From Erythrophleum ivorense (taxonomy: Eukaryota > Streptophyta > Magnoliopsida > Fabales > Fabaceae), in NCBI GenBank assembly GCA_026724425.1, contig JAIUCV010000023.1:3224001-3288000 (forward strand): a DNA stretch of 64,000 nucleotides. The letters are read 5' to 3'. Shown here one piece after another: positions 23,951 to 36,021 of this stretch (positions within the stretch are counted from its first letter, which is position 1; each line of letters starts with the position of its first letter). The notes beneath the pieces were generated by a model. It was given only the letters and a program-made list of their open reading frames with translations. It did no database searches and was not told the DNA's origin. The translations under genes and the position numbers were made by a program.

Positions 23951-24944
23951 TGATGCGAGACCCACTAGGAACATGCCCTAGAGAACCTTCAACAATTCGA
24001 AACTTTGCTCGGGACCGGCTAGAAAACAAGAATGTTGGTCAAAGGAAAGACCCTAAGAGAACTTGTCTCTTAGAACCCTAGCCTCAAGACGCCACAAAGG
24101 AAGACCAATCCTTTGATAAGTCACGTGAACTTTTAGAGAACACAAAGAAGCAGAAGCCTCTCAAAGTATTGAATAATACTCAAGTTCATTCATGATTCAA
24201 AATAGAGTACAATAAGGAGCCTTTTATAGGCAAAGTTTATAAAAGACTTAAAATCCTACTAAAACTAAAACTCTTAAAATCTAATTAGAAATATTTTAAA
24301 CAATGCCTAAAATCAAGGAACAAGATTAGGATATTAATTTTAACTTAATCTCCTAGATAAGCTCCTTGACCAAGTCCAAAAAATAATATAATAATGAAAA
24401 ACGAAATTCAAAAAGAGTTATAGTCAAAACTAGAGTCCTAGTCAAAACTAATTAATATTAATGGGCTGGACATCTTGTATTTGAAATACTATTCACGTCC
24501 TCTAGCTTCAATGGGCTCTTTAAGCATCAACTTGGGCTTGAATAAGCATGATTAAGGCTCTATTTGCTTCCTTAATGCATGCACTAACATTATGGGCTTC
24601 TAATTCAGCAAATTGAAGCCCAATTGCTCTTTGTAGACGCTTAACTTTTCCTCTTGTCATTGGGCTTCCACTTGGACTTCCACTTTTGCATATTTAAAGA
24701 GATGTTGATCAAATATAGATCTTGGGCTCTAAACTTGGGCCGACGTCCAACATAGGTATTATTTTGAGCTCTTTGAGATTTTTGGACATATACTAGCACA
24801 ATTTGGGCCTCTTGAGCATAGGTCATCCTTTCATGAGCCATTTGGACCTGAATCATAGGCTTTTGAATGATTTGGGTTTCTTGATGGATGAGAGTTTCTC
24901 GAACTTGCAGTGCTTCAATGGGCATGCCTATTGATATTGTATCA
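23951..24944 (-). mobile_element. Family E solo LTR, minus strand, target duplication AAACT
   Basis: This 994 bp LTR on the plus strand starts TGATGCGAGACCC and ends ATTGTATCA. Exact 5 bp duplications AAACT lie at 23946-23950 and 24945-24949. The termini TGAT and ATCA are inverted as expected. On the minus strand, TATAAAAGG near 24220-24230 is a candidate promoter, so transcription would run leftward. There is no internal coding region, so it is a solo LTR. The minus-strand open frame at 24641-24976 crosses the LTR end and is not considered a gene. It is the only family E copy in the window. Confidence 0.85.
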
Positions 24945-24949
24945 AAACT

Positions 24950-26334
24950 AGTATTAGAGACTAAATTGCCACACAAATAATGATTTGGGGTTGTACCTTA
25001 AGGCCTTGAACTCAACATGATTAATTCAAATGATATTAAATTAATGAGGATAAAAGGAATTGAAAATGTGACTAATTCCCAATTAGGAATCCAATCTCCA
25101 ACTAACAAAAGGAAATTAGGAGTTACGTATGGGAAATTAGTAACTTAATTGAAATTCAAATATTGATTATAACTTGTTCTTATTTGGGGCAATAGATGAC
25201 TGAAATTTTAAGGAAACAATTGGAACAACAAAAGCTAAGAAATAACTTGACAGAACAACAGTAACAAAACAAGTAGTTAACACTATATTCGTTCTGTTTA
25301 TATACATAATTACATTGAATAATTCCTAAATTTTCTATGTTGTGTATGGTTACATATATATCTACTAAGGCGACTCTTATGAGTATTAGATCACTGTTAT
25401 TGACCAATGACTGAAGCACATTAGCCTAACGAATGAATGTATGTTGCTATTTGGAAATTATGTGCTCCTACACTAAAGTATGCATCAAATGTACTTTAGA
25501 TGATATTCAATGTTGTTTATATGCATATTCTTAGAGTACATTATTATCTACTAGGATCTTATCTTGCTACAAAGCCAACTCTTTTCCTAGGTATCAGTTA
25601 TACCTCAGACGGAGCTAACCAAGTAGAACATAGACCAATAGAATAATAGACTATGTATAGTAATATTGTAATTTTATAAACTCGTTAGAAAGTCTAAAAC
25701 TTAACCAATGATTTTAGTTTTGGAATTGATGTTGTATTCTATAATCCTCTATTTAAGACATGTATGGTAATTATATATGAATGATTTCCTGTATAACCTA
25801 CCAATAACACTTGATGAAAATATTAAATGGTATACAAAAGTATTTTCAATTATTGTTTTTGCAAGAAACTGGTTATCACGAATTAGGAAAAATTTCTGGA
25901 AGGTAAGTACATGCCTAGTTAAGGTCAAAAAATTCATTTTAAGATTGTATACACAAGTCCTTTTAGCTTAAACGAATCACAAATAGAGTATACTAATTAA
26001 ACTTTTTATCTTTGTACAAAGTCCACATATTAAATATGTGTATTCTATAGAAATACTTGGAGAATGATTTTTGAGTCCACATTTTTATATTAGATTCTCT
26101 AGTCTTTGAAATCAAGATCTAGTAAGCTATAGAATATTTGAAGTTCTCTAGCTTAGATTATGAATTTTGAAACTAGTGGCAAAATTACAAAATTGCATAG
26201 GATGGTATACTTGTGCTAACTTGTAATGCTTAACCTTAAACTTGATTTCTATGCTTCTTTTGTGATATTTTTGGTTCAACAAGTTTATTAAGGATGAGCT
26301 AGCATCAAATCAAGTCAATTTAAAGGCTGGGATA
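24950..26334. other. Unassigned AT-rich spacer
   Basis: No gene, RNA gene or repeat could be supported. Short open frames on both strands (for example 25749-25971) show no known motif. The stretch lies between the family E LTR and the palindrome cluster. Confidence 0.4.
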
Positions 26335-26419
26335 AGATCTTGTCAACAAGATCCAGGATCTTGTCGACAAGATCCAGTATTATACACTGCAAAGTTAAAA
26401 ACCTTGTCAACAAGGTTTT
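26335..26419. repeat. Cluster of three related palindromes with TTGTCRACAA core
   Basis: Three palindromes share the core TTGTC(A/G)ACAA: GATCTTGTCAACAAGATC at 26336-26353, the perfect 20-mer GGATCTTGTCGACAAGATCC at 26356-26375, and AACCTTGTCAACAAGGTT at 26400-26417 (extends to 26398-26419). Their centres are 21 and 43 bp apart. The third has different arms (AACC/GGTT) that are still self-complementary. This could be a protein-binding array or a hairpin-forming region; no known element was recognised. Confidence 0.85.
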
Positions 26420-26584
26420 CTATTAGTAATACAAGGTTTTTTAATATTGTAAGTTATAACATATGATGTGTGATGGTGTGACAATTTGGGTTTTCTAATT
26501 TTTTCCATTTATATATTTCTCACTCTTGGTCTTGGTTTCCCAATTGTGTTTTAGAATATTAGAACAATATTTATTTGTTAATTG

Positions 26585-27250
26585 ATTTTTAACTTATTTA
26601 GTTGCTTTTGTCATTAAGCAATGATATGTTACTTTTCGACATGCATATCTAATCATATTTCCCAAACTATCATAATCATTGGATTTTTCAAAAAAAGTCA
26701 TTATAATTATTATTACATATTTCATCCCATGATCGTGGCAATTTATGAAAATATTGATTTAACCAAAATTTTGGATCTACATCATTTAACTAATGGTAAT
26801 AATATTAAAACTTTTAAGAGAATTCATTTAATTCTCTAATGTTATATAATTTTAATTTTGTGAGAATATAATTAATGTCTAAATTAGAACTAACTTCATC
26901 CATTGATTCACAAATTTTTAATTGTATGATTTTTACCACTCTTTGAAGTATTTGTTCAAAAGTTTAAAAATTATTTAATAACTCTTTGTTTTTAGCATAT
27001 CCTATTATTGAATCTTCTCATTTTTGAAGAAATTACAAAGTATCTCTTTGCAATGTTTCTACTAGAAAATCTAAGAACTTTTTTTTAACCATTTATCTTT
27101 GTAATTTACTACTATCATAAATGAAGATTGTACCCAATCGTCAATAACTTGTTCATATTAATCATAAGAAACATTTTTCAAATCTAAGTATATACCATTT
27201 ATAAATACATTTTATTTGTTTAAATTATCTCTTCTACTATCTATCATTGG
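26585..27250 (-). pseudogene. Endogenous pararetrovirus coat-protein region (decayed)
   Basis: On the minus strand, from about 27250 down to 26585, stretches in one or two frames resemble the coat-protein domain of plant pararetroviruses. Signs include a 'LDLKNVSYD' like start, a tryptophan-containing 'DDWVQ' segment, a 'KLPRSWDEIY' segment and a 'DSLGNMIRY' segment near the end. Several in-frame stops and at least one frame shift break it. The zinc knuckle that should follow directly lies 4.4 kb away at 22100, consistent with later insertions between the two. It is non-functional. Confidence 0.6.
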
Positions 27251-28190
27251 AACTTTGTTTTCATTATGTCTAGGTTGTCTACACAAACTACTATTTTTAG
27301 TATTAACAAATATTTGCTTATACTCCATTTGAGTACATAGTCTAGTTTTGGGGTCTATTTTCATATCATCTTCTTTGCCTATTTTTCTCTTTTCTCTATC
27401 GGTTACCTTTTCTTTTTAATCTCAAGCTACCAAAGTGCTTTCTTCTATAACAATTTCTATTTTTTTTTTATTCAACATATTCAATTTTTAGTTTCTTCTA
27501 TTTCTTCAAGGTCTTTAAAGTCAAAGTATTTATCTTTCTCTATTACTTTTATTTTCTCACTTTCTTCATCACTAGATACAATTGTTGTATCATATTAAAC
27601 AAAATAGTAATAATTATGATATTAAAATAATTCTTCACTTTGAAGAATTAAATATTTTTTAACTAAATATTTTTTTTTTGAAAATTACTAGTGTCAATAT
27701 TAGATCAAAGATTTTGCATAAACAAACTTTTCTATATTTTTTGTGATTTTTCTTTCTTTCTTTCTTTCTTTTTTCCTAAAACACAAACTTTGTTATCTTA
27801 ATATAGCATATGGTTTTCCTTTTCATCAATTAGTGTTTTTAATTGAAGAAATTTTTTATCTAAAGCTTCTATAAAACTAACTATTTCTTTATGATTTTTG
27901 TGATTTTTTTAATCTATTCTCCTAAACCAACTTGTTGTAATATTTATAATAGTGTTGATCACACTATTAAGAGTAGATAATTTTTTTCAAATTTTCAATC
28001 AATATGCAAACTATGTTTATAAGCATTTTTCTCACCTTTTTCATACTCATTTCTTACACAAGTTATGTATTCCATTTTAGACATACCTATGGCTTCTAAA
28101 CCTTCTTGACCTACAAATTTTCTAAACCAAACTATAGCACAAAGACAACACACGGAACAAAAGTTAGCAACAACAGATATTTTCACTCAA
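27251..28190 (-). pseudogene. Pararetrovirus region upstream of coat protein (decayed)
   Basis: In the same direction and upstream of the coat-protein remains, minus-strand sequence includes an open stretch at 28186-27995, a possible coiled-coil segment near 27900-27800, and an acidic 'SSDEESEKIKVIEK' segment near 27560. An acidic stretch before the coat domain is common in this virus family. Stops interrupt it. Assignment is by position; the 28186-27995 protein is not recognised. A (TTTC)n run at 27747-27770 lies inside. Confidence 0.45.
27747..27770. repeat. (TTTC)n microsatellite
   Basis: About five 'tttc' units within the pararetrovirus remains. Confidence 0.85.
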
Positions 28191-29917
28191 ATATATGGGA
28201 TCCTAGGCTATTAAAATTAAAAAAATAAGTAGCTTAAATAGTAGATAAGAAAGAACTACAACGAGGACAAGAAATCCTCCTACAGCAAACATGCAAGAAG
28301 AAACAAAAAGAAAAACCAAAAGAGAAATCCTTTAAGCTCAATGCAGCTTTCCAATTAAGAAGTGCCAACCATCCCGTTGGTTTGGGTGATCCAGCCAGCA
28401 ATGAATATAACTTTTTCTTTTTTTGCAGAAAATGTAGTTCTGGAAGTCCATTTCCAAAATAATCATAGAGAAAGTGGACTCAAAATGGGTGGAAGAAAAC
28501 TTTCTACCACCCTTGCAGTATAAGATTAATCTTTGAGTCCTTCTATAGGTGGTTGAAAGAAGAGGTTGGATAATTGCTTTACCTTCAGCTTATTTCAAAG
28601 AACCCATAATTTTAGTGGTGCAGGTGCTTTCTACAGCAGTAATTGAACAAATGAAGGGGACATGGAGGTTTAGAGGGGAGGATGTGTGGCACTGGTTAAG
28701 TTCCACTCAGAACAATTACATCAATACTCAGTCCAGCAAACAAATGTAATAGAAGTTTCAAAACAAGCGGTATATGTAGTATCAATACTTAAAAAGTAGA
28801 GTCGCATCATGTTTAATACATACCTAACACTCATCAAATATGACGAGATACTTCAAAGAACAAAACTTATATATAGCTTTTAGGTGTTTATTATTAAATT
28901 TTCCAATAAAAATGTAGTAAATGGATATTTTTTACAACTCATCAGCCAGTACCACATAATTGGGAATTTCCAAAAACCTCCTCCACATAACTTTATTGAA
29001 AATTTTGTTGATAAACAATTAATAAATTTTACCTAAGATTAGTGCCAACTTCAAATTGCAGACCCTTCAGATTTTGGCAGGTCACGGTGTCTGTATTATA
29101 TAATGTCCTGTATTTGTGTCAACATCTATGCTTCTTAGCGAATATACAAGCAGACAAGCTCTTCAACAATCTTAACAATGAAAGATTTTCTATTTGAAGT
29201 AAAAGTGACAACAATAGCAAATTACAAACAGTAGGATAATGTTACTTAAAGAAAGCTAGCAAAAATTAAAAGTGACATTTATTCTTTTTGTCCAAGTGTC
29301 TGAGTGAACAAAAATATTTAGAGTGCAACTTGATATTACATTCTACGGATATTAATCGCAGGATGCCAGTAGCGCGAATTGGTGAAACAAAGAGTTGCTA
29401 CAGAGAAAACATCTATTATTTGTTGTTAGTTATTGATACACAATTAACTGATGTATTTATTGTCAGACAGTCAGAGTCCCCAAAATAAGAGGGATATTCT
29501 ATACAGTGAACTCTGCACAAGTAACCTAAGAAACATAGAAACACAAGTGTAGAACGAAAGAAATAAACAAACAGAGAAAGAAGGAAAGACCAGCAAATTT
29601 TCTACCCATTCTGCGAGAGTTTTGGTCACTATAGCCACAAAAAACTTGAGACACCAATCTTACTGCCTTTTCAGCAGCATGGCAGGAAGCAAATATCTTC
29701 AAGCATGTCTTATTCAGTCAGTAGAAGTCATCTTCTTCAAATAAATTCTGGCAGAACTCAGTGGATTTCTCTTACAACAACCACCAAAGCAAGTATATGC
29801 TACCAGAACTATCATTGGGTTTAGTCCCTCAAAATGTAGTCTCATCTGAAATCACTTCCCATAGCTTGTATTAAACAAGCTACTCTGTAGATAACTACTC
29901 TGTACATTTGAAATTGC
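28191..29917. other. Region beside the broken host gene; no intact gene
   Basis: The sequence is less repetitive and more balanced in composition than its surroundings. It may hold decayed introns or 3' sequence of the pseudogene at 29918-30400. A plus-strand frame at 28549-28749 and another at 29288-29488 have no recognised motif. Confidence 0.35.
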
Positions 29918-30400
29918 TCAGATAAACTTGTGACTGAATAACTGTCCTCCCAATTTTAAATGCCGGAACCACCGTGACCTCCACATTTTCCTTACTTTTG
30001 TTTGGCCCAGGTCAATCTCCTTCTCACATCTTCCATGTATACCATAGAGAACTCTGCACCTCTTTCCACTTGAAAAAATTTCAACTGCAGGATCAAATTC
30101 ATAGGACAACTTGTGTGGAGTCCAAATGGAGCCAGCCATTGTAACAAACGCCTCATAGAACATACTCAATGACCTCCATGCGTTCAAAACCACTTCATTT
30201 TAATCCAAATTAACGAAAATGAACGACTCCGTTGTTGGATGGATAAGTCTTTCATACTTAAGCTCACAAAATCTAGAAAAATCACAGTTGGGATGAATGC
30301 TGAGTGACTCCAGGGGATTGCTTGATACATGCTCGAGCAATTGCCTCAAAGAACTATTTTCCTCTTCAGATTCTAACATTCCCATAAGGCATAATTCCAT
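29918..30400 (-). pseudogene. Broken host-like gene fragment, unidentified
   Basis: One minus-strand reading frame runs from an ATG at 30400 to a TGA at 29918, 161 codons, interrupted by a single TAA at 30202-30200. The two halves (66 and about 93 residues) stay in the same frame on both sides of the stop. Composition is protein-like: few simple repeats, a mixed hydrophobic/charged pattern, several Trp and Cys, and a segment 'YEFDPAVEIFSSGKRCRVLYG'-like in the middle. I do not recognise the family. It could be a remnant of a multi-exon gene, with an exon boundary possible near the VRKM segment. A diverged copy of its start region, including 'ggcataattccatttt', lies at 30913. Confidence 0.45.
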
Positions 30401-31723
30401 TTTGCCTCAGTCCAAACTCTTGTGAAAATCTTGAGTCTTTTATCTTGATGATTTTTCCTTTAAAAAAAAAAAGAGAAATTAAACATGAGATTAAGTTTCA
30501 TACTCGAAAAAAAATGTGAATTCGTGACAAATAACAAAAAGAAATCGATTTATGATAAGAAAATGTTTCAAAGAAATTATGTAATTAATTATGTAATTTT
30601 ATGTGTGCTGTATTTACTCCTATTAATCACGTCTAAATAAAGCAAAACAAAAAAATGTTTAAAAAGTGGGACTTAACCTATGGCCCAGGCACCCGTTGGA
30701 TGGATTAAAACTAAAATCCTAAAAGTGACTTGTGGGTTATCCAATTTAAAAATTTTCATGAAAAGCGCAAAAGACACAAAAAAACTTTGAATCAAAGTTT
30801 GAGTTATTGAATCGAAGTTTCCAAAGTTAATTGATTCTCAATTGATTCAAACTTCCGAATCTAAATTGATTCCCAATTGAATTAAACTCCTGCATCCAAA
30901 ACATGCCCGTTAGGCATAATTCCATTTTCCCTTAGTCTAAACTCTTGAGAATCAAAACTTTGATTCAATTGACTTTGGAAACTAATTAGTTCATATGAAA
31001 ATCCTTGATGAGTTCTACAATCTTTCCAATTACGTTTAGATGAGAAAGAGAGAAAAAGTGCATTAAACTTGCCTTGAAAAGTTTCTCTCTCCTCTTGTAG
31101 TTCAAGACACTATAGGAACACCTCCATTTTTTCTCTCTTGCTTCAAAGTTTTGCCCAAGTGGTGTATAGGAGAAGATAACTCTCTTTTTTTTTATGTGGC
31201 TAGAATTTGTTTAAAAAAATAATTAGGGATTAACTAATTAAAAGTTAGTTAAAAATTAACTTCTAATTAGTGGATACTTCGACCATTAAGACATAATTTC
31301 TTTAAATTTCGAGTCTAGCCTTGCCATTTTTTCACATATATCCCCATCATTTATAATAATTTATTTATTAATTATATATTTCAAAATTCCTAAATTAAAA
31401 TTCTCAATTAATTTTCAAATTTTGTGTTCATTTAATATCACAATTTATTTAATTAAAACAAACCTAAATTAATTACACTAAAATATTACCTTATCCTTAA
31501 ATTTCAAAATTTTATATTTAACTAAGATTGTAATTCATCTAATTAAATTAATTCAAAATTATTTACCTTAAAATATTATCTTACTATAATATTTTGAATT
31601 TCATCCATAAAATCCTAAAATATTATTTCTAAGAATTTGAGCAAAACTAAATTAGGAAAAATTCCTAAATGTTACACAATGAGTGTAGGGCATGCTAAAA
31701 ATGAACATTTCACCTACAACGTG
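30401..31723. other. Spacer with inverted repeats
   Basis: No gene. 30785-30803 is a near-perfect palindrome with 9 bp arms (AAACTTTGA / TCAAAGTTT). A longer inverted pair lies at about 30820-30842 and 30961-30983 ('gtttccaaagttaattgatt' versus 'attcaattgactttggaaac'). From 31180 to 31680 the sequence is very AT-rich. Confidence 0.5.
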
Positions 31724-33176
31724 TGTAACATCTGTCATTTTAAAAGTTGTAAACTAAGCAAGTTATAAAAGGAAGCCTCCTAAATAAAATGATTAGATGC
31801 CAAATAAAATTAGAATAATAATCTAGATAACTAGAAATGGGGATACAAGGCTTAAAATGTTCGAAAACTAGAAACAAAATAACTAAATAAATTTTTACGA
31901 AAAGGTAGTGGCATTTTTGTAATTGTGGAAAACTTTTATAAAACTCAAATGAGGGATCTTTAAATGAAAAAATTATGTTTCTGGGGGTTTTTAAAGGTCC
32001 TAAAAATCATAGGAACCCCTAGAATGATTAAAACCCCTCCAGTATCCATTTTAGAGCATAGATTGACCAAAACTTTGACCAATTCATTTGGGAAGGTTTT
32101 TAATCCAATTTGGGTAAAACCAAAGACATTTTATGAATTAAAGGACTTAAATTCTATGATAGAAAAGATAGTTCTCAAAAAAGAGTTAAAATGAGACCAA
32201 ATGGAAAGAGTCAAGAAAAAAGATAAAATTGTAATTTTGAAAAGTTATAAAAATGGACTTTTAGGCATCTTAAAAACGTCCCAATTAGTCCATCCTCTCT
32301 AACCGACTTAGCTTCACTCCAAAATAGATTCAAGCTCTAACCTAGAAGGTGCACAAGAGGGGAGGCCAAGGGAGGAAGAAGAATTGAAAGGCATAAGAAT
32401 TCTTTAGTTTTTCATGTCTTTTCCTTCACTAAACCCATTCTTCTCCTTCTCCTCTCTTCTACTATGGTTTTGGTGATTAATTGGGACATGTTTGGTGGCT
32501 AGTTTAGTAAGGGGAGGAGAGAAATTGGGAGAGCAGTTGGAAGCATAGGAAAGCACCTTTGAAAAGCTATCAAACAAGGTAAGAAATTATGGTCATGTTG
32601 CTTCCCCTTGGCTTCTCTTCTTCCTCCTACTTTCGACTAGAATTGAGACCATATGTTAGGGGTCTATTTTTTATTTATACTTGATAGTGAGACTTTGAGG
32701 CATGAGAAACCAAATGGAACAATTAGAATTCAAAGGAAACCAATAAATAACAAAGTATAGCCATTTGGGTTTTGAATGTTCTTAGGAATTTATGAAGCTT
32801 TTAAATGGTAATTTAGGTTGTCTAAGAGGGTGTTTGAGTTCTCAAGGCATCTAGAAAGCTTCATAAGTGCCAATTCCCTAAGAAGAATCAAGCAAACTCC
32901 ATGGGTCCATTCCTTTGTTCATGTCTCGGCTAAAGCTAGAACAAGCATCTAGGGAGATTTTGCTTTGATTTTGAGGATAGGCATGACCTAGATATGATTA
33001 ATAAATATCAAGGGAAGCATAGGTTTAAATTTAGAAATCATGGTTTGTGAGATAGAAGTTTAGGTTCCTTTTTAAGACATAAAGAAGCAACTTAAGTTTA
33101 AGCTCATTGAATTGAATTTGTGATGACTCCAAGAAATCTAAATAGAGTCAAAAGACTTAGATTGAATGAGGAATTA

Positions 33177-36021
33177 TGTAACACTCCATAATTAATTAAG
33201 GTGTTAATCACGGATTAGATTAATTAGGAATAATTAATATGGGTTGAGATTTAATTGAGATAGAAATCCTATCTAGGCTTAAATTAATAGATCATGATAA
33301 GAGGCTAATGGAGGCCCAATGGGTTAGGTGCAGACCCAACCCAATTTAATGTGATGGAGGCCCAGAATCTACCTTGTATAGACTCTTCTAAGTGGGCCCA
33401 ATAACCCTTGTGCAGACCCACATTCTTGAGCTCTTCAAACTTGGCCCAAACTTAATTAAACTTCAGCAACCCAATGTATAAGAGCTGGCCCAACAAAATT
33501 CTGCAGCCCAACACTCTAAAAACTGGCCCAACAAGCAAAAACCTGAAACCCATTAAGAGATGGATCTTGGAACAACCCATGACCCACATTTGACCCAACT
33601 TAAACCCAACTAAAACCCTAATACACCAGCCTCTCCCTTACACTTGCTGAAACATAAAACATAAAGAGAAAATTCAGAGCTTGGAGAGGAGGCTAGGGTT
33701 GGGGGCACTAATTCTGTATTTTCTCACATTTAGAGTAAGATTCAGCCAAGGTAATAGTTATACAACTTAATCCCCTCATCTTCCTCTTTAATTTGGTTCG
33801 ATTAGTTTTTCATTTGGAGCATTTTCACTCTACCCAAAATCTGAAATGTGGGAATTTGGGAATTTTCTTGGTAAAATTTGTAGGTTGAGGTTATGCTGAC
33901 CTTGGGTGAGTTTAAACCCTCCATTATGATGCTTCAATTGTTAATTTGAGACCCCCATAGCTGATTTATAAAATAGGTATTAATTATGTACGAATTTGCT
34001 TAGGTTTTGGGTGGAATATTGAGTTTTCTGGTGGAGGACAATTTAATCCGAATTTGGGACTTATAGTGGCTGAGTAAGTGATTCTTTGGTAGTCATTAGC
34101 ATCTTAAATTCTTTGGGTACTAATTGTAACTATTAATGATGAATTAGAGTAGTAATTCTATGATGCTATAGTTATAGGAGGATTTCTGCACTATTGGTGA
34201 CTGTTGCAAGTGTCTACAAGTAAGGTAACTGGGTTATATCAATTCCATATATATATTTGATTTAATTTCATATGTTGCTGTATATGAATGATTTGAAATG
34301 TTGAATGAATTGATTGGCTATCTGTTGAATTGTGATTGGACCTTGTGAGTCCATGGTGGAGCTGTGGTGCGGCTGCCACCCGTGCATGTGCTTCGATCGA
34401 GCACCGGATTATGATCAAACCCAGATGTACTGAGCCTCGGTTGTGCTCAATAGGGAGTAGGTGCCGTGGATGGGCCTCTCCCGGTGTTAATGGCCTTTAA
34501 CATGTGATAATATGATTGCTAGTATGGGATAGTAATCATGATAGCTTAATTGATTCATTTGCTGATATGATGGATATGATTCTGATGTTGATTTTGATTC
34601 ATGCTTATATGCTAATTAAACTGGATATATGATGGAATTGCCTTGGTTACTGAGATTTATATCTCACCCCGTTTTATGGGATTAATATTTCAGGTGAAAG
34701 TTCCTCGGGTAAGGATAAGGGTAAGCAAGTGGATGAACATCCATGAGCTGAGGCCGGGTGTGGGGAGCTACACTTAGTCTGAGTAGAATAGGGTAGATGC
34801 AATTTTGTTATTAGTTTACATAGTATCATCATGTAATCATGTTGCTAAGTGTAGGCGTTTATATTTTGTTTGATTGAAATGTAACCGTTAAGGATTCAAA
34901 TCTCATTATAGTTGAATATTAATGTATGAACTTATAGCATTATATATTTGTAGTTTTGCTAAAATTGTGATATGGATCACTATATGGGAATCATAGTCAT
35001 ATGATGCCTTGGATGTAAGCTATTGTTGAATGGAATCTCTATGAAATTTGCATAGGATGTAAATTGCTGCTAATGCATGTGATCTTGCTGTCATATATTC
35101 TTAAATTTGATGATATGAGCTAGTGGAACAAGTAGGAAGTAGTGTTTAAGTTTCGCAATGGTAATAGATGGATTGATGGGTAAATAGGGTAGATAAACAC
35201 CATTAGGACCACATAAAACAAGGGTAGGTAGACCTAAAGTGTTTCTAATATGACATTTGGAGTGTAGAGGGCGAAATTTGGATAATATGGTCACAAGAGG
35301 GAGTTCCGCCACGGCTAAGAAGTCTTCGCCGCGGCCAAAGGAGAGACAAAGCCAAAAGGCGCCACGGCATAACCAATCCTGCCGCGGTGCAAAGTGAAAA
35401 AAATCGCCCAGGAGGGTAACAGAACCAAAACTTGCCGCGGCACATTATGTCCCGCCGCTGCGTGAGTCGAGAAAATTAAATAAGGGTTGGACAGAAGCAA
35501 AACTCGCCGCGGCGCAAATATATTGTGCCGAGGTGAGAATCCTGAAAGTTGAGAGCAGTAGTTCTAGGAGGCGTTCTGCCGCGGCGCCACATAGGTTGGC
35601 CTCGGCGAAGGTCCAACTCGCCACGGCAAGATTTGTTAAATTCGTCCAGTGATTCCAGAGAGTAACTTGGCCGCGACGGGGAAGGTTTAGGCCGCGGCGT
35701 AAGTCCCCAACCTACTCTTTTGAACCTAGAAACCTCATTTTCTCCAACGGTAATGGTATGAGATGATATAGGAGTACTTGTGGGAGGTTACTGGGTATTG
35801 AAACTGACGGACGGTTGAATCATAAGCCTTTTATGGTAGTAGGATTTCTTTTATGCAAATTTTGATTTGTGTGGTGGTATGGTGACGACCCTAATATCAA
35901 GGTTTAAATTTTTTTCTATATTTTCACAATGTGATAGATTGCAACCACTCAAACCTTGATAATTAATTATTAATCGCACATTTAACCATAATTACAGTGA
36001 CTAGAAGGTAGGGTTGTCACA
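33177..36021 (+). mobile_element. Family B LTR, copy 2, target duplication AATTA/AATTG
   Basis: This 2845 bp copy starts TGTAACACTCC and ends GGGTTGTCACA. The flanks AATTA (33172-33176) and AATTG (36022-36026) are a 5 bp duplication with one transition. It interrupts the outer A LTR: 'gaatgagg' before and 'ttggagccaaga' after match one continuous sequence near 44855. This is the best preserved copy of the GCCGCGGC array (35308-35698). Splice-like sites conserved with copies 1 and 3 are at 33750/33751 (AAG|GTAATAG) and 34693/34694 (TTTCAG|GTGAA). No coding region was found. Confidence 0.92.
35308..35698 (+). repeat. Phased GCCGCGGC octamer array, family B copy 2
   Basis: Thirteen octamers equal or close to the palindrome GCCGCGGC start at 35308, 35328, 35361, 35381, 35434, 35454, 35506, 35527, 35578, 35599, 35620, 35670 and 35691. 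Within groups the spacing is always 20 or 21 bp. From 35361, groups start every 72-73 bp and then 92 bp. The sequence between octamers is not clearly conserved. The array is a strong local CG peak in otherwise AT-rich DNA. Confidence 0.88.

Noticed and set aside
24641..24976. 111-codon minus-strand gene
   Set aside because: It crosses the defined end of the family E LTR and has no recognisable domain.
28549..28749. Plus-strand coding exon
   Set aside because: A readable 66-codon frame, but no known motif and no neighbouring exon with matching splice sites could be found.
33177..36021. Family B as a DNA transposon or Helitron
   Set aside because: The ends are TG...CA and the flanking duplications are 5 bp (exact TTGTG in copy 3), which fits LTR integration. 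No transposase or Helitron end was seen.
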